From an uncultured Clostridia bacterium (lineage in GTDB: Bacteria; Bacillota; Clostridia; Lachnospirales; Anaerotignaceae), in assembly GCA_910586765.1 (NCBI GenBank), contig CAJUJJ010000010.1:1-64000 (forward strand): a stretch of 64,000 bases of DNA, in the 5' to 3' direction. Numbering within the stretch: the first letter of the stretch is position 1; every line of letters starts with the position of its first letter. Below, piece after piece: positions 17,437-26,669 of this stretch. The translations under genes and the position numbers were made by a program. The notes under the pieces were generated by a model. It was not told the origin of the DNA, ran no database searches, and saw only the letters and a list, made by a program, of their open reading frames with translations.

Positions 17437-18420
17437 TTATATTATTGTTATTGTTTTTGTGTCATTATTCCAAGCAATATTGTTTTGTCTATTCCATATC
17501 ATTGCTACTGTTCTTAAACTAACATAATATATATCCTCTTTTTTATCTAAAACAGTTTGAAACAATGTTGTAGTTTCGATATTGTCTTTTATTATATCTT
17601 GACTTATATATTCCAGCAATTTGTTATGTACTTTTATGTTATCTTCCTCTTTCATTTTTTCAAAACCAATTTGATACAACTTTTCTGATAATTCTATATA
17701 ATCATCAAAAGAAATCATTGCTATACCTTTTTCATTTATAAAAACATTGTGTTTTAGTTGCACCTTTGCTCCATTCCAAAACATAGCATTTTTGTTTGCA
17801 GTAAATGAAAGTGTTGGAAATTGCCCTATTAATTCAATTCCTGTAGAAAAAGGCACTATTTTTAAAAATTGCTCATTTAATACAATATTTTGTTCTTCTA
17901 TTCCTGAAAACAAATTATTTTTCTTTGTTCTGTCTGTATTTAACTGCAATGAAAATATAGTACCTATGTCACATTGTCTGCCTACATAAATATCACTATG
18001 TATTTTTATTTCTGCTGGTTCATTTATATTCTTTCTGGAAATACGTACAGCAAATTCATTTTCTTTTTTTTGTGGTATTTCTTCCTCCTCGACTTCTTTC
18101 GCAGAAAGGTCTTTTGTTTCTATTTCTAAATATTCATTTTGACAATAAATTTCGCCTTGTCTGCTTGTTTCAAAATATATCACATCACCATCTTTTAATG
18201 TGCCTGTCTTGTCCTCTTTTATTATAATATCCATTGTTGGATAACATCTGCAATCTTTTTTATGTTCCCCATTTTTTACTGTAAATGTAAGTGTTCCATT
18301 TCTGATAGAAACTTGTTTTTCTGTATATTGTTCTGTATTTTGTTGCTCAGCAAATACTGTTACATTCCAAAATAACATAATACTACACAATGCTACTAAT
18401 ATTCCTTTTATTTTTATCAT
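17437..18420 (-). CDS. Exported protein with copper-amine-oxidase-N-like C terminus, paralog 3
   Basis: A 327-residue protein with signal peptide (~1-24, ending TVFA) and no lipobox. The N-terminal ~170 residues form an unassigned domain with VRNGTLTF-like strand, DCRCYP motif, LKDGDVIYFETS and FAVRISR. The C-terminal third shows the two modules of the PF07833-type domain: NVFINEKGIAMISFDDYI and IYYVSLRTVAMIW...IAWNNDTKTITI. That domain is usually a wall or matrix-associated accessory module. It is the third of three tandem paralogs, 15 bases after the second, with ribosome binding site GGAGGAA. Function unknown. Confidence 0.8.
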   Translation of the reverse strand: MIKIKGILVALCSIMLFWNVTVFAEQQNTEQYTEKQVSIRNGTLTFTVKNGEHKKDCRCYPTMDIIIKEDKTGTLKDGDVIYFETSRQGEIYCQNEYLEIETKDLSAKEVEEEEIPQKKENEFAVRISRKNINEPAEIKIHSDIYVGRQCDIGTIFSLQLNTDRTKKNNLFSGIEEQNIVLNEQFLKIVPFSTGIELIGQFPTLSFTANKNAMFWNGAKVQLKHNVFINEKGIAMISFDDYIELSEKLYQIGFEKMKEEDNIKVHNKLLEYISQDIIKDNIETTTLFQTVLDKKEDIYYVSLRTVAMIWNRQNNIAWNNDTKTITII

Positions 18421-18435
18421 TTATATTCCTCCACT

Positions 18436-19476
18436 TTAACAATTTACTCCCATTGATATATTTTTACTATCATCATTCCAAACAATATCACAATCAAATA
18501 TTTCTGCTACTGCTCTCAAACTAATATAATATATATCATTTTGATTTTCTATTGTAATATCTTTTCTAATCACTCCATTTTGATTAAAAGAAAAATCATA
18601 TAATGATATACCACATACATACATTCCCCTTGCAACTGCATATCCCTTTTCACTTTCTTTTATTATTATTTTATCAATACCATTTATTTGATTTAAACCA
18701 TTAGATATATTTATAAAATCATCTAATGAAATCATTGCAATACCATTTTGATTGATATAAATGCTATGTTTTAATTGTTTTTGCTGTTCATTCCACATCA
18801 TAGTATCATATTCTGGTATAAACGTCATATTAGGAAATACTTTTTCAAATATTTGTTTTTTTTCTACCTTTTTTTGTTCATTTTCATATTCATAACTTGT
18901 AAGCACTAAAAATTGTTCATTCAACAATATATTTTGTTCTCCAGCAAACAAATTATGTTCTTTTGTTTTATCTGTATCTAAATAAAGTGAAAACGGAATA
19001 AAATACTCCTCTTTGTAATTTTCGCCTCTCAAATCCACTCCAAGTCTTACATCAATTTGTGCTAATTCATTTTTATTTGTCCTAGAAATACGCATTGCAA
19101 AACAATTTTCATTTTCTTCAGGCAACTCTACTCTTTTTACTGTTACACCTTTTGTTACAAATTCATATGCAAAACTTTTAAAATATTTATCATGATATTT
19201 ACTTGTTTCAAAATAGAGTATATCACCATCTTGTAATATTCCTACATTACTTTCTTTTATGCTAATGTCCAATTCAGGAGAACATCTGCAATCTATTCTA
19301 TGTTTTTCACATCTTGTTGTAAATGATACTGTACCATTTCTGACTTCTACTTCTTTTGTAACATATTGTGGTGCCTGTGTATATTGCCATATTGTATTTT
19401 GTTCCTGTGCAAATATTGGCATACTCCATAACATTACAGTACTACACAACACTGCTATTACTTTTTTTGCTTTCAT
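18436..19476 (-). CDS. Exported protein with copper-amine-oxidase-N-like C terminus, paralog 2
   Basis: A 346-residue exported paralog of its two neighbours: signal peptide ~1-23 (MPIFA), then VEVRNGTVSF, a DCRCSP motif, LQDGDILYFETS, FAMRISR, and the C-terminal SIYINQNGIAMISLDDFINI and IYYISLRAVAEIF...IVWNDDSKNI. The DCRC motif (two Cys separated by Arg) is shared with paralog 3 but absent from paralog 1, which may mean disulfide or metal chemistry in only two members. It lies 12 bases downstream of paralog 1. Confidence 0.8.
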   Translation of the reverse strand: MKAKKVIAVLCSTVMLWSMPIFAQEQNTIWQYTQAPQYVTKEVEVRNGTVSFTTRCEKHRIDCRCSPELDISIKESNVGILQDGDILYFETSKYHDKYFKSFAYEFVTKGVTVKRVELPEENENCFAMRISRTNKNELAQIDVRLGVDLRGENYKEEYFIPFSLYLDTDKTKEHNLFAGEQNILLNEQFLVLTSYEYENEQKKVEKKQIFEKVFPNMTFIPEYDTMMWNEQQKQLKHSIYINQNGIAMISLDDFINISNGLNQINGIDKIIIKESEKGYAVARGMYVCGISLYDFSFNQNGVIRKDITIENQNDIYYISLRAVAEIFDCDIVWNDDSKNISMGVNC

Positions 19477-19488
19477 ATGATTTTCCCC

Positions 19489-20532
19489 CTATTTAATATG
19501 TATTGTTTTATCCCATCTATGCCAATAAATATCTTCTCCTTTACCAAACAAACGAGCCATTTCTCTCAAACTAATATAATATACCCCTTCTTTTTGTTCT
19601 AAAGCATTTTGTATGATTTCTCCTTGTTGTTTTTGTATACAACAATTTTCTATATCTATGACATATTGATTTTTTCCTGCTGTAATATCATATTGTTTGT
19701 TTCTTTGCTCCACAATTACACCAATATCTTCCAACTGTTTTGATATATTTATAAAATCATCAAAACAAAGCATTGCCACACCTGAAGAATTGATGTAAAC
19801 AGGTTGTGTTAATTGCTTTATACTGTCCCACCACTTCATATTACTTTCTCCTACATAAAATATCATAGAAGGAAGCTGTATTTCTAATACCCTTTGTCTA
19901 TTTTCTTGTATTACTTGTTCAGATTTTTCTGTACTCCACACTTCTAAAAAATCATCAATCAAAAGTATATTTTCTCTATTTTCATTTGAAAATAAATTGT
20001 TTTGTTTCGAACTGTCTGTATTCAGCCACAATGAAAACACTGGTAAATTTTCTTTTTCATTATTTGAAATTCCTTTTACTTCTGCATCAAAATATATTCT
20101 AATAAATCCTTTTTCATTTTCGTCACTTCTTGAAATAGCAACAGCAAACTGATTTTGTTTTTTTTCTGTCAAAACTTCTTTTGCTATAAGTCCTTTTGTT
20201 TCTATATGCAAATTTTTACTTTCAACATATCTATTTGCTTCTTTGCTTATCTCAAAATACAATATGTCACCATCTTTTAATACTCCCTTTTCGCTTTCTT
20301 CCAAAGATATACTTAATTGTGGTACAATATCATATCCTAGCATAGTAGTATTTTTTCTACTGTAAATTGTAACTATTCCATTTCTAACTTCTATATCTTT
20401 TTGTTCTGGTGCATAACGTGTTCCTGAACGATAACTTTGTTTTTCTTTTTCTGTAATATCATAAGCAAATACTGGCACATTCCATAACATCAACATACTA
20501 CACAATAGTATAAAAAATTTTTTTATTGTCAT
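19489..20532 (-). CDS. Exported protein with copper-amine-oxidase-N-like C terminus, paralog 1
   Basis: First gene of the paralog operon, 347 residues from the ATG at 20532. That start is chosen because GGGAGGGA lies just upstream; an in-frame codon at 20550 would place this site inside the gene. Signal peptide ~1-23 (VPVFA), then IEVRNGIVTIYS, LKDGDILYFEIS, FAVAISRSDENE, and C-terminal PVYINSSGVAMLCFDDFINI and VYYISLREMARLF. The DCRC motif of the other two copies is replaced by TTMLGYD. Function unknown. Confidence 0.8.
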   Translation of the reverse strand: MTIKKFFILLCSMLMLWNVPVFAYDITEKEKQSYRSGTRYAPEQKDIEVRNGIVTIYSRKNTTMLGYDIVPQLSISLEESEKGVLKDGDILYFEISKEANRYVESKNLHIETKGLIAKEVLTEKKQNQFAVAISRSDENEKGFIRIYFDAEVKGISNNEKENLPVFSLWLNTDSSKQNNLFSNENRENILLIDDFLEVWSTEKSEQVIQENRQRVLEIQLPSMIFYVGESNMKWWDSIKQLTQPVYINSSGVAMLCFDDFINISKQLEDIGVIVEQRNKQYDITAGKNQYVIDIENCCIQKQQGEIIQNALEQKEGVYYISLREMARLFGKGEDIYWHRWDKTIHIK

Positions 20533-20563
20533 ACACTTATTCCCTCCCATAATAATTTATTTC

Positions 20564-20592
20564 AGTATATCACTATAGTAATAATATGTCAA
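20564..20592 (-). promoter_or_regulatory. Promoter of the exported-paralog operon
   Basis: On the minus strand: consensus -35 TTGACA (complement of 20587-20592), 17-base spacer, -10 TATACT (complement of 20564-20569), about 30 bases before the first paralog. Confidence 0.75.
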
Positions 20593-20606
20593 ATGCTGTA
20601 AAATAA

Positions 20607-20641
20607 AAAAGTATATTAACGCTATTGTTAATACACTTTTA
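20607..20641 (-). terminator. Intrinsic terminator of the chromate-transporter genes
   Basis: AAAAGTATATTAAC and GTTAATACACTTTT arms (one mismatch), followed by T-rich sequence on the minus strand. Confidence 0.75.
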
Positions 20642-20652
20642 TAATTACTTTT

Positions 20653-21222
20653 TTAAAAATGAAATACAACACCTATTATTGCAGCCAAAGCAATATAAAA
20701 TATAGGGTGTTTATCAAATTTATTCATAAGCACAAAAAACACTATAAATAATATACATTCTTTTAGTTTTATCAAATTTGCCCAGTCAAAAGCACCATTT
20801 TGTATTGCTTCTACACGAAATAATGCTTGTACTAACACAGCAAAACCTGCTGAAGCTATCAGTCCTGTTACAGTAGGACGCAATGTCGTAAACACTTTCT
20901 CTACATACACATTATCTCTAAATTTTTCTAAAAATTTAGAAACCCATATAATAATGATTACAGAAGGCATTACAAGTCCTACTGTTGCAACAATGCTTCC
21001 CAAAAGCCCCATATTTTGAAAACCTGTATAAGTTGCCATATTGATACCCATAGGGCCAGGAGTAGACTCAGATATTGCAATCATATCTGCAATCATATCT
21101 TTTGTAAACCAATCATATTTATCTGCCATATCATACAAAAAAGGAAGTGTTGCTAATCCTCCTCCTATGGCAAAAAGACCTGTTTTAAAAAACTCTCCAA
21201 AAAGTATCAGTATTTCCATCAT
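20653..21222 (-). CDS. Chromate transporter family, second half-protein
   Basis: A 189-residue CHR-family membrane protein: FKTGLFAIGGGLATLPFL at the N terminus, ISESTPGPMGINMATYTGF near residue 50, and later hydrophobic helices. Short CHR proteins occur as adjacent pairs that together equal one long ChrA. It overlaps its partner by four bases (ATGA), implying translational coupling. The substrate may be chromate or another anion, and the physiological role in anaerobes is unclear. Confidence 0.9.
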   Translation of the reverse strand: MMEILILFGEFFKTGLFAIGGGLATLPFLYDMADKYDWFTKDMIADMIAISESTPGPMGINMATYTGFQNMGLLGSIVATVGLVMPSVIIIIWVSKFLEKFRDNVYVEKVFTTLRPTVTGLIASAGFAVLVQALFRVEAIQNGAFDWANLIKLKECILFIVFFVLMNKFDKHPIFYIALAAIIGVVFHF

Positions 21223-21755
21223 ACTTTTTTACCACCTTTCAAAAACAGTCCTAATCCTCCTCCAATTACTACTACAATAATAGGAGAGATATCAAATATA
21301 AATGAGGCAATAAAAGCAACTACTGTAATAGCAATACAAATTTTATCCACTGATGTTTTTTTCCACATACGAATGACTGCATTGAGTATTAATACACCTA
21401 CTACAGTACGAATTGCTCCTAGTGCATTTTGTACTACAGCAATTTCTGCAAAATTATTTAAAAATGCTGCAATAATTGTTACGATAATAATGGAAGGAAA
21501 TATAACACCTGCTGTTGCTACAATTCCTCCTAATACGCCCTTTCTTTTATACCCTATAAACGTAGCAGTATTAACTGCTATAACGCCTGGTGTACATTGT
21601 CCTATGGCAAAATAGTCCATTACTTCTTCCTCTGTTGCCCATTTTCTTTGTTCAACAATTTCTTTTTGTATCATAGGCAACATAGCATATCCACCACCAA
21701 ATGTAAAACCACCTATACGGCAAAATGATAAAAATAAATCTGCTAATTCTTTCAC
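21219..21755 (-). CDS. Chromate transporter family, first half-protein
   Basis: Partner half of the split CHR transporter: FCRIGGFTFGGGYAMLPMIQ, AIGQCTPGVIAVNTATFIGY and about five or six hydrophobic helices. The start is uncertain. A GTG at 21755 fits the upstream AAGGGA better by spacing, while another GTG at 21764 lies too close to it. The pair is transcribed just after prfA on the same strand. Confidence 0.88.
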   Translation of the reverse strand: MKELADLFLSFCRIGGFTFGGGYAMLPMIQKEIVEQRKWATEEEVMDYFAIGQCTPGVIAVNTATFIGYKRKGVLGGIVATAGVIFPSIIIVTIIAAFLNNFAEIAVVQNALGAIRTVVGVLILNAVIRMWKKTSVDKICIAITVVAFIASFIFDISPIIVVVIGGGLGLFLKGGKKV

Positions 21756-21806
21756 AAATATCACTTCCCTTTTGCATCAAAAAACAGTATTTCATCAATA
21801 TTTTTA

Positions 21807-22871
21807 TCAACTCATTTGCAATTTTTTTGCTTGGTCTGTTGTAATAAGTGTGTTCATAATTTCGTCTAAATCCCCATCTAACACACCATCTAATCTATGA
21901 AGTGTCAAACTTACTCTATGGTCTGTTACACGTCCCTGAGGGAAATTATACGTCCTTATTCTTTCACTTCTGTCACCTGTTCCTACTTGAGAACGTCTGT
22001 CTGCTGAAATTTCTGCATCATGTTTTGCTTGTTCCATTTCATACAAACGAGCATATAATACTTTTAATGCTTGTGCCTTATTTTTAATTTGAGATTTTTC
22101 ATTTTGACAAGATACAACAATACCTGTAGGAATATGTGTTACTCTTACTGCTGAATCTGTTGTATTAACACATTGACCGCCATTTCCTGAAGAACGAAAT
22201 ACATCAATACGCACATCATTCATATTCAAATTGACATCTACTTCTTCCGCTTCTGGTAACACCGCCACTGTAACAGTAGAAGTGTGTATTCTGCCACTGC
22301 TTTCTGTAGAAGGAATTCTTTGTACTCTATGCACACCACTTTCATATTTTAAACGAGAGTATGCCCCCTGTCCTTGTATCATAAATGAAATTTCTTTAAA
22401 ACCACCTAAATCACTTTCATTGCTGTTCATAATTTCTGTTTTCCAGCGATGACGTTCTGCATAGCGGCTATACATACGGAACAAATCCCCTGCAAAAAGT
22501 GCTGCTTCATCTCCCCCAGCACCCCCTCTAATTTCTACAATAACATTTTTATGGTCATTAGGGTCTTTCGGCAAAAGCAGTAATGTCAATTCTTTTTTTA
22601 GCTGTTCTAAATTTTGTTTATTTTCAGATAGTTCCTGTTTTACCAGTTCTTTCATATCTTCTTCTAATTTTTCATTTAAAAGTTCTAAATTGTCCTGTAT
22701 TTCCTGTTCTATTTTTTTATATTGTCTATAGCTTTCTACAATAGGGGTTAAGTCACTGTATTCTTTCATACGTTTTTGCCATTCTGTTTGATTGGCAATG
22801 ACATCAGGGTCATTTACTTGTTCAGATAAATCAATATACTTTGCTTCAATTTCTGCTAATTTTTCTAACAT
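21807..22871 (-). CDS. prfA: Peptide chain release factor 1
   Basis: Recognises UAA/UAG and triggers peptide release. It has 354 residues. The GGQ loop is present in GSGGNGGQCVNTTDSAVRV near residue 230. The codon-recognition region lies in the middle and the basic C-terminal RTYNFPQGRVTDHRV is intact. It belongs to the rpmE-yqhQ-prmC-prfA cluster; PrmC, encoded directly upstream, methylates the Gln of the GGQ. Confidence 0.97.
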   Translation of the reverse strand: MLEKLAEIEAKYIDLSEQVNDPDVIANQTEWQKRMKEYSDLTPIVESYRQYKKIEQEIQDNLELLNEKLEEDMKELVKQELSENKQNLEQLKKELTLLLLPKDPNDHKNVIVEIRGGAGGDEAALFAGDLFRMYSRYAERHRWKTEIMNSNESDLGGFKEISFMIQGQGAYSRLKYESGVHRVQRIPSTESSGRIHTSTVTVAVLPEAEEVDVNLNMNDVRIDVFRSSGNGGQCVNTTDSAVRVTHIPTGIVVSCQNEKSQIKNKAQALKVLYARLYEMEQAKHDAEISADRRSQVGTGDRSERIRTYNFPQGRVTDHRVSLTLHRLDGVLDGDLDEIMNTLITTDQAKKLQMS

Positions 22872-22909
22872 ACTATTCTCCCTTATTACAAACTTCTTTT
22901 TATATTACA

Positions 22910-23758
22910 CTATGCCTTATTGACTGCGGATATTACTCTATCTAATCCTGCTAAGTCTTGATACACGTGTATTTGTTCAAATCCATATTGTTTTAGTATC
23001 TCACAAACATCATACGCTTGTTCACAGCCAATTTCAAAAAACAAATAAGCACCCTCTTTTAAAAACTGTTTTGACTGTTGTACTATTTTTTTATAAAAAT
23101 AAAGTCCATCTTCTCCGCCATCTAATGCTAAATGTGGTTCAAACTCTTTTACAGAATTCATAAGTGTTTGTATTTGTTCTGTAGCAATATAAGGCGGATT
23201 TGAAACAATAGCATCTGCATCATTCAGCCAATGATATGGCACAGCTTCGAACAAATTACTTTGAAACCATTCTATACTAACACCATTATTTACTGCATTT
23301 TTTTTTGCTGTATGCAATGCTGTGGTGCTAATATCAACACCACATAATTCCATACTACTATATTTTGCTAGACTTACAGCAATGCAGCCTGTCCCTGTAC
23401 AAACATCTATCACTTTTTTAAAATGCTTTTTATTATGATATTGTAATACTGTTTCCACTAATATTTCTGTATCTGCCCTAGGAATTAAAACACCATCACT
23501 CACTAAAAAAGGCAATGCCATAAATTCACAAACACCTGTAATATATGCTATAGGCTTTCCCTGCTTTCTTTGTTCTAAATCACAAAAATACTGTTTCTGT
23601 TGCTCTGTTGTTAATTCTACAGTATTTTTTGTATAAAGCTGTACTTTTGTAAATGAAGTTGCTTTCATCAAAAGCAATACGGTATCTAAGCTATAGCTTT
23701 CTATACCACATCGCTTTAATTCCTTTTTTCCTAAAATTAATGCTTGTTCTACATTCAT
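22910..23758 (-). CDS. prmC: Release factor glutamine methyltransferase
   Basis: SAM-dependent methylation of the GGQ glutamine in release factors. The 282-residue protein has an N-terminal helical domain, VIDVCTGTGCIAVSLAK (SAM site) near residue 120 and the catalytic NPPYI motif (DAIVSNPPYIA) near 185. Its ATG overlaps the yqhQ stop by four bases (ATGA). Confidence 0.96.
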   Translation of the reverse strand: MNVEQALILGKKELKRCGIESYSLDTVLLLMKATSFTKVQLYTKNTVELTTEQQKQYFCDLEQRKQGKPIAYITGVCEFMALPFLVSDGVLIPRADTEILVETVLQYHNKKHFKKVIDVCTGTGCIAVSLAKYSSMELCGVDISTTALHTAKKNAVNNGVSIEWFQSNLFEAVPYHWLNDADAIVSNPPYIATEQIQTLMNSVKEFEPHLALDGGEDGLYFYKKIVQQSKQFLKEGAYLFFEIGCEQAYDVCEILKQYGFEQIHVYQDLAGLDRVISAVNKA

Positions 23759-24699
23759 TTTTTTATTTCCTCTATTTTTTGGCTGTCATCACCTTCTACT
23801 TCAAGCACTTTTTTCATTGCTGCAATAGCAGTTTCAATTTGGCTGCCATCAGGTTCGCTTGTTGTAATTTTTTGTAAACAAAGTCCCGGATAACTTACCA
23901 TAGCTACTAATTTATTATCAGAACTACCTGCCCATTTTATCACTTCATAAGAAATGCCTGCTATAAAAGGCACTAGCACAATACGACTTACAAAACGCAA
24001 TGCAATATTATCTGTTTGTACAAAAAATAATACTATCATACTAATTATCATTACAATAAGCAAAAAACTTGTGCCGCATCTTTTATGCAGTCTTGTACAA
24101 GTTTTGACATTTTCTACTGTCAAAGGTAATTCCTTCTCAAAACAATTTATTGTTTTGTGTTCCGCTCCGTGATACTGGAATACTCTTTGTATCTCTTTCA
24201 TTTTTGATATAGCAAATATATATATCAAAAAAATACTAATACGAATTAATCCTTCTACAACACCTAATCCCCATGTAGGTATTACCGTTTTAAAAAATCC
24301 TCCCAACCAAACAGGCAACATAAAAAACAACCCTACACTCATTATAATGGACAAAAATACACTAATATAAATGATAATATCATTTATTTTATCCCCAAAC
24401 TTATCCATTACCCATTTTTCAAATTTAGACGGTTCTTCTTCTTCCATAATCGCTTCTCCTGCAATTTCAGCAGAACGCATCATGATTTTAGTGCCTGTTA
24501 CAAGAGAATCCACAAATGCTGCCATGCCTCTAAATATAGGCAATGTAAATAATTTATACTTTTTGGAAAGTCCTGTGCAGTTTTGTTCTTCTAGTGTAAT
24601 GCCGCCTTCTGGATTACGTACTGCCATAGCATATATCGTTTTTCCTCTCATCATAACACCTTCAATTACTGCCTGACCGCCAATACTTGTTTTTTTCAA
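23755..24699 (-). CDS. yqhQ: DUF1385 membrane protein YqhQ
   Basis: A conserved Firmicutes membrane protein, about 314 residues, of unknown biochemical role; the family signature KKTSIGGQAVIEGVMMRG opens the protein. It has several transmembrane helices and the conserved YHGAEHKTINCFE (near 205) and THKRCGTSF-like (RLHKRCGTSFLL) motifs. I set the start at TTG 24699 because family members begin right at KKTSIGG; an in-frame TTG at 24738 has no ribosome binding site. Confidence 0.9.
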   Translation of the reverse strand: MKKTSIGGQAVIEGVMMRGKTIYAMAVRNPEGGITLEEQNCTGLSKKYKLFTLPIFRGMAAFVDSLVTGTKIMMRSAEIAGEAIMEEEEPSKFEKWVMDKFGDKINDIIIYISVFLSIIMSVGLFFMLPVWLGGFFKTVIPTWGLGVVEGLIRISIFLIYIFAISKMKEIQRVFQYHGAEHKTINCFEKELPLTVENVKTCTRLHKRCGTSFLLIVMIISMIVLFFVQTDNIALRFVSRIVLVPFIAGISYEVIKWAGSSDNKLVAMVSYPGLCLQKITTSEPDGSQIETAIAAMKKVLEVEGDDSQKIEEIKK

Positions 24700-24750
24700 T
24701 TTATCAGCTTCTTTCTCTATTTTTATAATATGATACAAATTTTTCTATAT

Positions 24751-24786
24751 AAAAAAGGCGGGATATGATAACCACCCCACCCTTTT
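24751..24786 (-). terminator. Intrinsic terminator after rpmE
   Basis: On the minus strand AAAAGGGTGGG pairs imperfectly with CCCGCCTTTTTT. It may limit read-through from rpmE into yqhQ. Confidence 0.65.
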
Positions 24787-24797
24787 GACCGTTTATA

Positions 24798-25001
24798 TTA
24801 TTTTCTGCCATATTTTTTGTTAAATTTTTCCACTCTACCGCCTGCTTCAAGCAATAATTTTTGGCTGCCTGTATAAAATGGGTGGCATTTTGAACAAACC
24901 TCAACTCTGATTTCTTCTTTTGTAGAACCTGTTACAAATTCGTTTCCACAGTTACATTTTACTGTTACCTGATTGTATTTAGGGTGTATTCCCTCTCTCA
25001 T
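24798..25001 (-). CDS. rpmE: 50S ribosomal protein L31 (zinc-binding form)
   Basis: A 67-residue bL31 beginning MREGIHPKYNQ, with zinc-ribbon cysteines in VKCNCGN and CSKCHPFYTG (C+ type). A second in-frame ATG at 25007 sits too close to the ribosome binding site AAAGAGGTG; the ATG at 25001 has seven bases of spacing. Confidence 0.96.
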   Translation of the reverse strand: MREGIHPKYNQVTVKCNCGNEFVTGSTKEEIRVEVCSKCHPFYTGSQKLLLEAGGRVEKFNKKYGRK

Positions 25002-25149
25002 TATCATTCACCTCTTTCTGTTGATCAATAATTTACATTATTTAAAGACAACGCTAGCAGTATATCACAGTTTTTACGATTTTGCAATATATTTCTTTTA
25101 CAAAATCAATACAGTACAATGACATTTTTGTCATTTTGATATACTAATA

Positions 25150-26589
25150 TTATTTTTCTGTTTTATTATCCAATGTCTTTTCAAATATAGGTAATCTTCC
25201 TATAAATTCATTATTGTCTGCTGTTTTTTTCAGCCATTCCAAAACACTTTCTGTTACATCTACTGTAGGCATATTACTTGTTACTTTTCTAAGCATATAA
25301 ATACAATCCATCTCTTGTCTTGTCAAAAGTTTTTCTTCTCGTCTTGTACCAGAACGGTTAATATCCACTGCTGGAAAAACACGTCTTTCTGCCAATCTTC
25401 TATCCAATACTAATTCCATATTGCCTGTACCTTTAAATTCTTCAAATATTACATCGTCCATTTTACTACCTGTATCTACCAGTGCTGTTGCTAATATGGT
25501 TAAACTGCCTCCGCCTTCAATGTTTCTTGCTGCCCCAAAAAATCGTTTAGGCATATAAAGTGCAGAAGGGTCAAGTCCTCCAGAAAGTGTTCTTCCACTA
25601 GGAGGAATAATTAAATTGTATGCTCTGGAAAGTCTTGTAATACTATCTAATAATATAATCAAGTCTTTTCCTTGTTCTACCATTCTTTTTGCTCTCTCCA
25701 GTACCATCTCTGCTACTCTTTTATGATGTTCTGGTTCTTCATCAAATGTAGAATACACAATTTCTACATTCTCTCCCATAATAGAACGCTGTATATCTGT
25801 CACTTCTTCTGGTCTTTCATCAATGAGCAAAAATATCAAATGTACTTCTTTATGATTTTGTGTTATAGCATTTGCTAATTGTGTTAAAAGCACTGTTTTT
25901 CCCACTTTAGGTGGTGCAACAATAATGCCTCTTTGTCCTTTTCCTATAGGAGCTATCAAATCAATGAGCCTTCCAGAAAGTGCTGTTCTGCCCGTTTCTA
26001 ATTTTAATTTTTCTTCTGGATAAATTGGTGTTAAATCTTCAAAAGACGGTCTATTTACTGCTTTTTGAGGAGAATCTCCATTTACTGTTTTAACATAAAG
26101 CAAAGCATTATATTTTTCATTTTCTCTTGCTAGACGCATATTTCCTCTTACAGCGTCTCCTGTTTTTAAATTAAATCGCTTTATTTGAGACTGTGAAATA
26201 TAAATATCTCCGCTGCCACGCAAAAAATTTTCTGCCCTTAAAAATCCATATCCATCAGGCATTACTTCCAATATACCCTCTCCTATAGGAGCATTTTCCA
26301 AAGATTGCATCATTTTTTCTTTTTGTTCCTGTTGTACTTCTTTCTGTTCTTGTGTTACTTCTTTTTGCTCCGGATATTCATTTTGTTTCTCTTGTTTCAT
26401 TTCAAAACCATATGTTGTAATATTTTTAATTACCGAATTTTGTTCCGTTTTTTTCTGTTGTTCTTTATAAGATTGTATTTGTTCAATCAATTCATTTTTT
26501 CGGAATTTTGTGATTGACTTTAATCCAATCTCTTTTCCTATTTGTTGTAATTCTATCAAGGTTTTTTTTTCAAAATCTTCTTGCCCCAT
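25150..26589 (-). CDS. rho: Transcription termination factor Rho
   Basis: Hexameric RNA helicase that terminates transcription. It has 479 residues. A Rho_N/SAP-like segment (KTLIELQQIGKEIGLKSITKFRKNELI) is followed by a Gln/Glu/Lys-rich insert at ~60-90. Then come the RNA-binding cold-shock-like domain (LEVMPDGYGFLR), Walker A APPKVGKTVLL near 225, Walker B LIILLDSITR near 315 and the Q-loop/R-loop region SGGLDPSALYMPKRFFGAARN. The QKEVTQEQKEVQQEQKEK insert is low-complexity. Confidence 0.97.
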   Translation of the reverse strand: MGQEDFEKKTLIELQQIGKEIGLKSITKFRKNELIEQIQSYKEQQKKTEQNSVIKNITTYGFEMKQEKQNEYPEQKEVTQEQKEVQQEQKEKMMQSLENAPIGEGILEVMPDGYGFLRAENFLRGSGDIYISQSQIKRFNLKTGDAVRGNMRLARENEKYNALLYVKTVNGDSPQKAVNRPSFEDLTPIYPEEKLKLETGRTALSGRLIDLIAPIGKGQRGIIVAPPKVGKTVLLTQLANAITQNHKEVHLIFLLIDERPEEVTDIQRSIMGENVEIVYSTFDEEPEHHKRVAEMVLERAKRMVEQGKDLIILLDSITRLSRAYNLIIPPSGRTLSGGLDPSALYMPKRFFGAARNIEGGGSLTILATALVDTGSKMDDVIFEEFKGTGNMELVLDRRLAERRVFPAVDINRSGTRREEKLLTRQEMDCIYMLRKVTSNMPTVDVTESVLEWLKKTADNNEFIGRLPIFEKTLDNKTEK

Positions 26590-26669
26590 ATCATTTCTCC
26601 ATTCTATATTGTATTGTGGGTATAACGTCCCTTCATAGCTGTGGTCTTTTCATTTGTAAAATATTGTAT

